Assembly (NCBI RefSeq): GCF_000423225.1
Contig: NZ_KE383991.1
Span: forward strand, 630,217 to 694,216
Length of the DNA: 64,000 nucleotides
Source of the DNA: Kaistia adipata DSM 17808
GTDB lineage: Bacteria; Pseudomonadota; Alphaproteobacteria; Rhizobiales; Kaistiaceae
Direction of reading: 5' to 3'
Positions 53,853-62,774 of this stretch are shown here, piece after piece. A program made the position numbers and the translations under genes. Every line of letters starts with the position of its first letter. Position 1 is the stretch's first letter. A model generated the notes under the pieces. That model ran no database searches. It saw nothing but the letters and a program-made list of their open reading frames with translations, and was not told the origin of the DNA.

Positions 53853-55100
53853 ATGCACGATTATCTGGCGCCAATGTTCGGCGACACAGGCGCGACCATT
53901 GCCCAGTTCGTGATCACCCTCGTGGTGGTTCTGCTGGCCATCCTGCTGGTGTTCTGGCTGATCCGCCTGTTCACGAATGGCCGCCTCGGCAACAGCCCGA
54001 CCCGTGGCCGCCAGCCCCGCCTCGCCGTGCTCGACGCGCTGCCGATCGACCAGCGCCGCCGGCTCATCCTCGTCCGTCGCGACAATGTCGAGCACCTGAT
54101 CCTGATCGGTGGCCCCGCCGACGTCGTCGTCGAGCCGGGCATCCAGCGCGCCCAGCAGTCGCGCCGGCTCGAGCCGCTGCGCACGGAGCCGGCGCCGCGC
54201 CCGGCGCCCGCGCCGCAGAACGGCCGCGTCGCCGCGCCCCTCCCGGCCGAGATGGTCCGCCAGCACGAACCGCACCGTCCCGAGCCGGCGCCGGTCGCCG
54301 AGTTCCAGCCGGTCGAGCCCGCGCCGCAGGCCGAAGCGCCGCGCGCGCCCGAGTTCGACGCCCCCGCCGAGCTTTCGGCGGAACGCGGCCAGGAAGCACG
54401 CTTCCAGCAGTCCGAGCCGGAGCCCGCCTTCGAGCCCGCGTCGCCCTCGCCCCGCGCCCAGCCGCAGCGCCCGATCCCGGAGCCGCGCACCGGCCGTGGC
54501 TTCCCGAGCTTCATCTCCGGCAACCGGCCGCGCCACACGCCGACGACGGCCGACGTGCCGGCCCAGCCCATGCCGGCGCCGCGCCAGGTTCCGCCGGCAG
54601 AGCCGATCGAGGGCCGCTCCACCGGCCAGCGCCCGCGCCCCTATGATCCGCGCCCGCTGCTCGGCTCGCAGCAGACGCCCGTCGCCCCACCGGTGAGCTC
54701 CGCCGCCGCGGTCGATCCCGCCCTTGCCGGCGAGTTCGAGAACGCCCGCCAGGCGGCACGTCGTGGCGCGACGCCGCCGCCGGTCGAGGCCGCCGACCCG
54801 TTCGCCGCGCTGGACGAGGAGGCCGAGCGCCTCGCCCGCTTCGAGCCGATCTTCGACGTCGGCGCCGAGACGGCGACATCCGCGGCGGACGACGCGGCGT
54901 TCGCCGCGCCGCGCCACGCCGCCGCGCCGGCCGTCGAGCCGCCGCAGCCGGAGGACGAGCCGGTCGAGATCGCGGAGGACTTCATCGACCAGGCGCCGTT
55001 GCCGGGCGAGGAGAACCAGCCGCCGCAATCGCCGGTCAGCGATCTCGAGAAGGAGATGGCGCGCCTGCTCGGCGAGATCTCCGGCTCGCGCAAGAGCTGA
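53853..55100 (+). CDS. FliO-like membrane protein with long disordered proline-rich tail
   Basis: A 415-residue protein with one N-terminal membrane helix (FVITLVVVLLAILLVFWLI) and a short FliO-like domain RLAVLDALPIDQRRRLILV and VEHLILIGGPADVVVE. The remaining ~300 residues are Pro/Ala/Glu-rich and probably unstructured. FliO-like proteins help to assemble the flagellar export gate. No other flagellar export genes lie here, so the role may differ, and it is a conserved alphaproteobacterial neighbour of dksA. Confidence 0.72.
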   Translation: MHDYLAPMFGDTGATIAQFVITLVVVLLAILLVFWLIRLFTNGRLGNSPTRGRQPRLAVLDALPIDQRRRLILVRRDNVEHLILIGGPADVVVEPGIQRAQQSRRLEPLRTEPAPRPAPAPQNGRVAAPLPAEMVRQHEPHRPEPAPVAEFQPVEPAPQAEAPRAPEFDAPAELSAERGQEARFQQSEPEPAFEPASPSPRAQPQRPIPEPRTGRGFPSFISGNRPRHTPTTADVPAQPMPAPRQVPPAEPIEGRSTGQRPRPYDPRPLLGSQQTPVAPPVSSAAAVDPALAGEFENARQAARRGATPPPVEAADPFAALDEEAERLARFEPIFDVGAETATSAADDAAFAAPRHAAAPAVEPPQPEDEPVEIAEDFIDQAPLPGEENQPPQSPVSDLEKEMARLLGEISGSRKS

Positions 55101-55126
55101 TCGCGCCGCCAGGCGAAGCCAAGAAA

Positions 55127-55167
55127 AAGGGCGCGGAACCGACGGTTCCGCGCCCTTCTCTTTTTTG
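55127..55167. terminator. Bidirectional intrinsic terminator between FliO-like gene and dksA
   Basis: A perfect 14-bp stem (AAGGGCGCGGAACC with GGTTCCGCGCCCTT, loop GAC) has T-rich tracts on both ends (CTCTTTTTT and, on the minus strand, TTTTTCTT). Confidence 0.95.
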
Positions 55168-55181
55168 AAAAATCCGGTTGT

Positions 55182-55598
55182 CTATTCGTCGCGGTAGACA
55201 CGCTCGCGCCGCTCGTGGCGTTCCTGCGCCTCGAGCGACAGTGTGGCGATCGGCCGCGCGTCCAGGCGCTTCAGGCTGATCGGCTCGCCCGTCTCCTCGC
55301 AGTAGCCGTAGCTGCCGTCCTCGATCCGCTGCAAGGCGGCATCGATCTTGGCGATCAGCTTGCGCTGACGATCGCGCGCCCTGAGTTCGATCGCCCGGTC
55401 GGTTTCCGACGAAGCGCGGTCGGCGAGATCGGGATGGTTGACGTTCTCGTCCTGGAGATGCTGGAGCGTTTCCCGGGACTCCCGGAGAATATCGTCTTTC
55501 CAGGCTAGGAGCTTCTTGCGGAAGTACTCCCTTTGCCGCTCGTTCATGAAGGGCTCGGCTTCTGAGGGCCGATACGCTTCAAGGGTATCTAACGTCAT
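55182..55598 (-). CDS. dksA: RNA polymerase-binding regulator DksA, single-cysteine form
   Basis: DksA enters the RNA polymerase secondary channel and works with ppGpp in the stringent response. The 138-residue protein has the coiled-coil start MNERQREYFRKKLLAWKDD and the C-terminal region YGYCEETGEPISLKRLDARP and IATLSLEAQERHE. Of the four zinc-finger cysteines of E. coli DksA only the first remains; the others are Thr, Ser and Ala. That pattern fits the zinc-independent DksA known from Rhodobacter sphaeroides. The ATG at 55598 matches the usual N-terminus MTLDTLEAYRPSEAEPFMNE. Confidence 0.95.
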   Translation of the reverse strand: MTLDTLEAYRPSEAEPFMNERQREYFRKKLLAWKDDILRESRETLQHLQDENVNHPDLADRASSETDRAIELRARDRQRKLIAKIDAALQRIEDGSYGYCEETGEPISLKRLDARPIATLSLEAQERHERRERVYRDE

Positions 55599-55965
55599 GA
55601 ATGACCCCTGCTCGATGGCATTTCGGCGCGGAATATAGCGATGCGGCCCCCGGAGGACAACTGGTCGCGGCGGTCTTTGTGAGAGACCCGAAATAACCGC
55701 TTGCACAACCCTCCCGCGCCTCCCTGATTCGATCGGAAGCGGCCGGCAAGCCCTTGATGATTCGCGATTTTCGAGAACGCTTACGGGCAGGCTTCCAGCG
55801 CTTCGGCTGCCGACAGGATACACCCTCGCGCCGTGGCATTAACGCAACGGAAGGTAAAACTTCGTTAATCTTAACGATGATTGAATGGGCGGGCTGCCTG
55901 GTGCCCGTCGCCGCCGGCGACACCCCAGCCCTTCCGCGCCGCCGCGCCTGACCGAGGATGCCGCC
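55599..55965. promoter_or_regulatory. Divergent intergenic region between dksA and the FlgN-like gene
   Basis: 367 bases separate the divergent genes. An AT-rich patch near 55835-55890 with several TTAAC runs probably holds a promoter. No coding sequence is convincing here. Confidence 0.45.
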
Positions 55966-56463
55966 GTGAGCCAGTTCCCCCTCCAGCACGCCCCGCACGG
56001 CCGCGCGCCCGAGGCGCCCGCCCCGCCCGCCATCCGCAACCGCGACGACGCCATCCGGCTGTGCGCCGGCATCGAGACGACGATGGAGGCGGTGCTGCAG
56101 ATGATCGAGGCCGAGACGACCTTGCTGCGCAAGGGCCAGCGGATCGCGGCGGCCGAGCTCGAGGCGCGCCAGGGCCATTATGCGCGGCGCTACATCGACG
56201 AGCTCGCCTCGGTGGGCGCCGTCGGCGCCGATCTCGACTATTTCCTGCCCGGCTCCGTCGACCGGCTCCGGCGCCTGCACGAACAATTCTGCGCCGTGCT
56301 GCGGATCGACATGGCGGCGCTCGCCACCGCCCGCGAGGCGGCGAAGACCCGCCTCGCCGCCCCCGCCGCGCCCCAAGCCGCTCCGCCGCCCGCCCGCGCC
56401 GTCAGCGCCCCGCCCGCCGCGCCGATCCGCGACCCGAGACTGGCGCGCGTCGCCGCCGAATGA
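55966..56463 (+). CDS. FlgN-like helical protein
   Basis: A 165-residue mainly helical protein starting at GTG, with a GAGG ribosome site. Residues 26-115 form two long helices (RNRDDAIRLCAGIETTMEAV, ETTLLRKGQRIAAAELEARQ). This layout resembles FlgN-type chaperones of flagellar hook-filament junction proteins. The C-terminus is Pro/Ala-rich. Assignment is by pattern only; an ATG at 55885 would add 27 residues. Confidence 0.6.
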   Translation: MSQFPLQHAPHGRAPEAPAPPAIRNRDDAIRLCAGIETTMEAVLQMIEAETTLLRKGQRIAAAELEARQGHYARRYIDELASVGAVGADLDYFLPGSVDRLRRLHEQFCAVLRIDMAALATAREAAKTRLAAPAAPQAAPPPARAVSAPPAAPIRDPRLARVAAE

Positions 56464-56573
56464 GCGCGACGATCCGATTGAAGTCGGGCTGAAGCCGTGT
56501 CAGCGTAGTGTCTCGACCGCGCCGGCAAACGCTCCGGAACCGCGGTCGCGGAACAGGATTCGACACGACCGCC

Positions 56574-57119
56574 ATGCGCCTTCTGCTGCTCCGCCACGCC
56601 AAATCCGCCTGGGACGTCGCCGGACTCGCCGATTTCGACCGCCCGCTGGCGCCGCGCGGGCGTCGCGCCGCGACCATGATCGGCGAGCATCTGGCGACGC
56701 ATCGGCTGATACCCGACCGCATTCTCTGCTCCTCGGCGCGGCGCACCCGCGAAACGCTGATCGGCCTGCTGCCAATGATCCCGACCGAGCTCGACATCCG
56801 CATCACCCGCGATCTCTACGAGGTCGGGGCCGACGCCTATGTCGATTGCGTCACCGCGCTCGGCGGCAACGCCCGCAGCCTGATGCTGATCGGCCATAAC
56901 CCGACCATGCAGGACACCGCGCTGGAACTGATCGGCAGCGGCAACCCGGCGCTGCGCGACGAGATCGCGTCCAAATTCCCCACCGCCGGCCTGGCGGTGA
57001 TCGATTTCGACATTCACAAATGGTCGGAGCTGCGCCCGCGCACGGGGCGCGTCGTCGCCTTCTTCCGGCCGCGCGAACTGGAGCTGGTCGGCGCCGATCC
57101 CGCCGCCGACGACGAGTAG
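56574..57119 (+). CDS. SixA-type histidine phosphatase
   Basis: A 181-residue histidine-phosphatase-superfamily protein with the RHG-like catalytic site LLLLRHAKSAWD (residues 4-15), CSSARRTRETL and the second His in LMLIGHNPTMQDTAL. SixA removes phosphate from histidine phosphotransfer domains of multistep phosphorelays. The cckA phosphorelay gene lies 3.2 kb away. That link is inference. Confidence 0.87.
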   Translation: MRLLLLRHAKSAWDVAGLADFDRPLAPRGRRAATMIGEHLATHRLIPDRILCSSARRTRETLIGLLPMIPTELDIRITRDLYEVGADAYVDCVTALGGNARSLMLIGHNPTMQDTALELIGSGNPALRDEIASKFPTAGLAVIDFDIHKWSELRPRTGRVVAFFRPRELELVGADPAADDE

Positions 57120-57209
57120 GGCTTTCGCCGCCAGCGCGCCGTGCCTACATGGAGCGCGGTCGGCTCGTCGGCCAGACGCATCGGCCGCGACCGGCCAGGA
57201 ACGGGACCC

Positions 57210-58673
57210 TTGAAGCTCACCACGCTGACTGACGAAGCGCGCCTCGCCCTCTCGACGCTGGGCGATCGCGCGGCGGACCTGATTTCGCCCACCGTGCGCC
57301 TCGGAGTCACCGGACTGGCGCGGGCCGGCAAGACGGTCTTCATCACGGCGCTGGTCCACAATCTCGTCCATGGCGGGCGGCTGCCGCTGTTCCGCGCCTA
57401 TTCCTCCGGCCGCGTCACCGGCGCGAAGCTGGAGCCGCAGCCCGACGACGACGTGCCGCGCTTCGACTACGAGGACCATGTCCGCGCCCTGGTCGACCAG
57501 CGGATCTGGCCGGATTCGACCTATCGGATCAGCGAGCTCCGCCTGACCATCGCCTATGAATCCGCCTCCTATTTCAAGCAGCGCTTCGGGCCGGGCAAGC
57601 TGCATCTCGACATCGTCGACTATCCCGGCGAATGGCTGCTCGACCTGCCGCTGCTCGCCAAGGACTATGCGCAATGGTCGAGCGAGGCGCTGGCCATGGC
57701 GCGGAGCCCGGCCCGCCGCGCCGCGGCCGCCGCCTGGCTGGCGCGGCTCGAGACGGTCGACCCGACCGCTCCCGAGGACGAGGTCGTCGCGCGCGAGCTG
57801 GCGGCGCTGTTCACCGACTATCTCCGCGCCTGCCGGGCTGACGAGAACGCGCTCTCGACCCTGCCGCCGGGGCGCTTCCTGATGCCCGGCGACCTCGAGG
57901 GTTCGCCGGCGCTGACCTTCGCCCCCCTGCCCGAGCCGGAGGCCGGCAGCCCGCCGGGTTCGCTCGGCCGGATGATGGCGCGACGCTACGAGGCGTATAA
58001 ATCGGTTGTCGTGAAGCCGTTCTTCCGCGACCACTTCGCCCGCCTCGACCGCCAGATCGTGCTGGTCGACGCGCTGAATGCATTGAATGCCGGCCCGGCC
58101 GCCGTCGCCGATCTCGGCGCCGCGCTGACCGAGATCCTCGGCTGCTACCGGCCGGGCTCGAATTCCTGGCTCGCCAGCCTGCTGACGCACCGGATCGACC
58201 GCATCCTGATCGGCGCCACCAAGGCCGACCATCTCCACCACGCCGACCACGACCGGCTGGAATCGATCCTCGCCCGGCTGCTCGCCCCGGCGATCGAGCG
58301 CGCCTCGGCCGCCGGCGCGCGGGTCGAGGTGGCGGCGCTCGCCTCGGTCCGGGCGACGCGTGAAGGCGTCGTCATCGAGGACTCGCAGAAGTTGCCGTCG
58401 ATCATCGGAACCCCGCTCGCCGGCGAGACGGTCGATGGCGAAACCTTCGACGGCAAGACCGAAATCGCCTTCTTTCCCGGGGACTTGCCGAACAATCCTG
58501 AATCAGTTCTTGCAGGCCCTGACTCAACTTCCGAACTCGAGCAGACGGCGCTCCGCTTCGTCCGCTTCCGTCCGCCGGCGCTGGAACGGACGGCCGAGGG
58601 CATCACGCTGTCGCTGCCGCATATCCGCCTCGACCGCGCGCTCGAGTTCCTGATCGGAGACCGGCTGGCATGA
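57210..58673 (+). CDS. YcjX-family GTP-binding protein (DUF463)
   Basis: A 487-residue predicted GTPase with P-loop GLARAGKT at 35-42, LDIVDYPGEWLLDLPLL at the switch region and GATKADHLHHADHDRLE at the NKXD-like position. Its start is a TTG with AGGAACGGGA upstream. YcjX and YcjF genes travel together in proteobacteria and have roles linked to envelope stress, but the mechanism is unknown. Its stop overlaps the next start (ATGA). Confidence 0.9.
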   Translation: MKLTTLTDEARLALSTLGDRAADLISPTVRLGVTGLARAGKTVFITALVHNLVHGGRLPLFRAYSSGRVTGAKLEPQPDDDVPRFDYEDHVRALVDQRIWPDSTYRISELRLTIAYESASYFKQRFGPGKLHLDIVDYPGEWLLDLPLLAKDYAQWSSEALAMARSPARRAAAAAWLARLETVDPTAPEDEVVARELAALFTDYLRACRADENALSTLPPGRFLMPGDLEGSPALTFAPLPEPEAGSPPGSLGRMMARRYEAYKSVVVKPFFRDHFARLDRQIVLVDALNALNAGPAAVADLGAALTEILGCYRPGSNSWLASLLTHRIDRILIGATKADHLHHADHDRLESILARLLAPAIERASAAGARVEVAALASVRATREGVVIEDSQKLPSIIGTPLAGETVDGETFDGKTEIAFFPGDLPNNPESVLAGPDSTSELEQTALRFVRFRPPALERTAEGITLSLPHIRLDRALEFLIGDRLA

Positions 58674-59692
58674 GCGACACGCCGCGCAAACCGACCGCAT
58701 TCCGCCTCGACCGCATCCGCGTCGTCGACGATCCCGACATCGCGCATCGCCCGGGCGACCGCCCCGTCGTCATCACCGAACCCGAGGAGATGGAGCTGCC
58801 GGTCGGGGCGCCGAAGCCGCCGAAGCCGATGCGCTGGGCCAACATCCTGCTCTCCGCGCTCGGCATCCTGCTGTCGCTCGGCATCGGGCTTGCCGTCGAC
58901 CAGCTGATCCGCGACCTGTTCCAGCGCGCCGAATGGCTCGGCTGGTTCGCCGTCGTCGTCGCCGCCGTCGCGCTCGTCGCCCTCGCCGCGCTGGCGGCGC
59001 GCGAGATTGGCGGACTGCTGCGGCTCAGACGGATTTCCCGCATCCGCGAGCACGCCGAGGACGCCGCCCGCCGCGACGACCGCGTCGCGGCCCGCGCCAC
59101 GGTGCGCGACCTCGCCACGCTCTACAAGGAGCGGCCCGATACCGCCCATGGCCGCGCCGCGCTGGAGCTGCACGCCGCCGAGATCATCGACGGACGCGAC
59201 CTGATCGGCCTTTCCGAGCACGAACTGCTGAAGCCGCTCGACGCGGCGGCGCAGACGCTGGTGCTCTCGGCCGCCAAGCGCGTGACGCTGGTGACGGCCA
59301 TCTCGCCGCGCGCCGCGGTCGACCTGATCTTCGTGCTGTTCACGGCGCTCCGGCTGATCCGCCAGCTCGGCCAGCTCTATGGCGGCCGGCCCGGCACGCT
59401 CGGCTTCATCCGCCTCGCCCGCACCGTCATCGCCCATCTCGCCGTGACCGGCGGCATGGCGGCTGGCGATTCGATCGTGCAGCAGATCCTCGGCCATGGC
59501 CTCGCCGCGCGGCTCTCCGCCCGGCTCGGCGAAGGCGTGATCAACGGCATCCTGACGGCCCGCGTCGGCATCGCGGCGATCGATGTCTGCCGGCCCCTGC
59601 CCTTCCTCGTCGAGAAGCCGCCGGCGATGGCCGACTTCATGGCCGAACTGACCAAGCTCAATACGGGCAAGGCGCCGAAGGGCGACGCGTAG
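58670..59692 (+). CDS. YcjF/DUF697-family membrane protein (TIGR01620)
   Basis: A 340-residue protein with two N-terminal membrane helices (about 56-77 and 86-110) and a large C-terminal DUF697 region with LVTAISPRAAVDLIFVLFTA and IARTVIAHLAVTGGMA-like segment. It is paired with YcjX by a four-base overlap, as in most proteobacteria. Its function is not known. Confidence 0.9.
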   Translation: MSDTPRKPTAFRLDRIRVVDDPDIAHRPGDRPVVITEPEEMELPVGAPKPPKPMRWANILLSALGILLSLGIGLAVDQLIRDLFQRAEWLGWFAVVVAAVALVALAALAAREIGGLLRLRRISRIREHAEDAARRDDRVAARATVRDLATLYKERPDTAHGRAALELHAAEIIDGRDLIGLSEHELLKPLDAAAQTLVLSAAKRVTLVTAISPRAAVDLIFVLFTALRLIRQLGQLYGGRPGTLGFIRLARTVIAHLAVTGGMAAGDSIVQQILGHGLAARLSARLGEGVINGILTARVGIAAIDVCRPLPFLVEKPPAMADFMAELTKLNTGKAPKGDA

Positions 59693-59743
59693 CCCCCTCG
59701 CAACCAGCGGCCCGCGCTCAGAGCCCTTCGGGCCGATCAATCC

Positions 59744-59900
59744 GCACGACCATCATCCTGAGGTGCTTCGCGTTTGCGAAGCCTCGAAGGAGGATCCAGC
59801 GGAGCGCCGACTGCGGGAACGTGTCTGCAGTCTCCATCTCGCGCACTGGACCCTCCTTCGAGGCCCGGCTTCGCCGGGCACCTCAGGATGATGGTCGTGC
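59744..59900. repeat. 157-bp nested palindromic repeat element
   Basis: A perfect 23-bp inverted repeat (59744-59766 with 59878-59900; arms begin GCACGACCATCATCCTGAGG) encloses a second perfect 13-bp pair (GCCTCGAAGGAGG at 59781-59793 with CCTCCTTCGAGGC at 59852-59864). Small TTCGC-GTTT-GCGAA and CCCGGC-TTCG-CCGGGC hairpins lie between the arms. It contains no gene, and sits between YcjF and the cupin gene. Such elements occur as dispersed intergenic repeats in Hyphomicrobiales. Confidence 0.85.
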
Positions 59901-59936
59901 CTTGGAGGCTGCAGAGGCAGGCTCGGGAAACGGACG

Positions 59937-60452
59937 TCACGCCGCCCAGAGCGAGCCGAGCGGACCGGCGCTGCCGAGGATGGGGTCGCTTTCGGGCATC
60001 GGCACCACCGCGATGCGGGCGCGCACCGCCGCGCCGTCGACGACGTCGTCGGCCCGGATCAGGTCCCAGGTCTGGCCATGCGGATAGGCGCCGACGACGA
60101 GGAGGTCGGGGCTCGAGGCGAGCCGCTTGTGGCCGACGCCGGCCGGGATCAGCACCGCGTCGCCGGCCTTGAGCTCGACGGTTTCGCCCTCGGCGCCGCC
60201 GAGCTGCACCGTGGCGCTGCCGGAGGCGATGCCGAGCACCTCATGCGCGGTCGAATGATAGTGATGGAAGGGATAGATGCCGTTCCGCCAGGTGCCGCCC
60301 CAGCCATGCGCGGCGAACAGACGCTCGAACGCCCTGGCGCGATCCTCGCCCGCCGCGACGAGCGCCTGGCGATAGAGGATGAGCGGCAGGTCCGGATTGT
60401 TGGGAACATCGCCGCCATCGGCGAAATGGTGCGGACTTGCGAGCATCGTCAC
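59937..60452 (-). CDS. Cupin-domain protein (YjlB-like)
   Basis: A 171-residue single-domain cupin. Motif 1 is YPFHHYHSTAHEVLGIASG (His, His and Glu metal ligands) and motif 2 is LKAGDAVLIPAGVGHKRLA with the last His. It resembles the YjlB-like family of unknown function. No enzyme activity is assigned. It is downstream of, and on the same strand as, the ferredoxin reductase gene (87-bp gap). Confidence 0.88.
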   Translation of the reverse strand: MTMLASPHHFADGGDVPNNPDLPLILYRQALVAAGEDRARAFERLFAAHGWGGTWRNGIYPFHHYHSTAHEVLGIASGSATVQLGGAEGETVELKAGDAVLIPAGVGHKRLASSPDLLVVGAYPHGQTWDLIRADDVVDGAAVRARIAVVPMPESDPILGSAGPLGSLWAA

Positions 60453-60539
60453 CTCCGGCTGCGACCGCCAAGAAAACGGCCAAGCGGGGCGCGGAGTTCC
60501 CCCGCGCCCGTCGAAATCGCCGCCCGCCCCGCGGCGTCG

Positions 60540-62019
<1,480 letters not shown>

Positions 62020-62774
62020 GGGATCCGGAACGCTGGATAAGGACTGCCCCCTATAGGCGAAATGCGCCGCATGTGCCAAGGGCCGCGAGGCGGCCGACGC
62101 CGCGACGGATCGCGCATGGCCGGCGATCCGGCGGGTCCGGCCTGGCAAAAGCTGATGCTAGCGTTAACAAAGACTGGCGGGCGACCGGCGCCCCGACGCC
62201 CCTTTTTGACGCGCAGAGCGCGATTTCGATGGAGGCTGATCCGAGAAGAACACGGCCGCGTGACCAGTCCATCCCGAACAGCCGGTCGACCGACACATCT
62301 ACACGCAAGAATAGATGAAACGCCGATCAGTTCTCTGGAGCTTTATTCAGGCCACCAGCCTGCCCACCCGACTGCATCGACAGAATTTCGCCACAATGAG
62401 CGATCGCTCGACGCAGGACCTCGACCTGCCAGTCGAGGTAAACCTTGGGCGGGGCGTCCGGATCGGGAACCGGGCACCTGAGGCAGGCACGACGCTGCGC
62501 GTAAATACCTTGTTAACAAATGACGGCCGAAAGCCGTACTTTCTTGTACCCCCGCGCCGAATGTGCCAAAAGGTGAGGCTACGGGCAAGGGTGTGAAGGC
62601 CGATCCGGCAACGCGTTGTATTGCGCTGTCGGGCGACGGACTGATCTACGGGGCATGGCGACCGTGGCGCGAGTGCAAGCGCCTGCCGTGTCCTGGAAGC
62701 ATCCTCGTGCTTTCGGCGGGTCACTCCGCCGAAGCGGCCGACACAGTATCGAGTACGGACGCGAGGCTACAAAG
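62020..62774. promoter_or_regulatory. Long intergenic region upstream of the GPR-like gene
   Basis: 755 bases divergent between the ferredoxin and the GPR-like gene. Patches with TTAAC and low GC (for example near 62160 and 62500-62520) suggest promoters. No convincing gene or RNA was found; a 93-residue ORF at 62315-62596 lacks features of a real protein. Confidence 0.45.

Noticed and set aside
62315-62596. 93-residue ORF in the 62.0-62.8 kb gap
   Set aside because: No ribosome site, no domain and unusual composition; likely chance.
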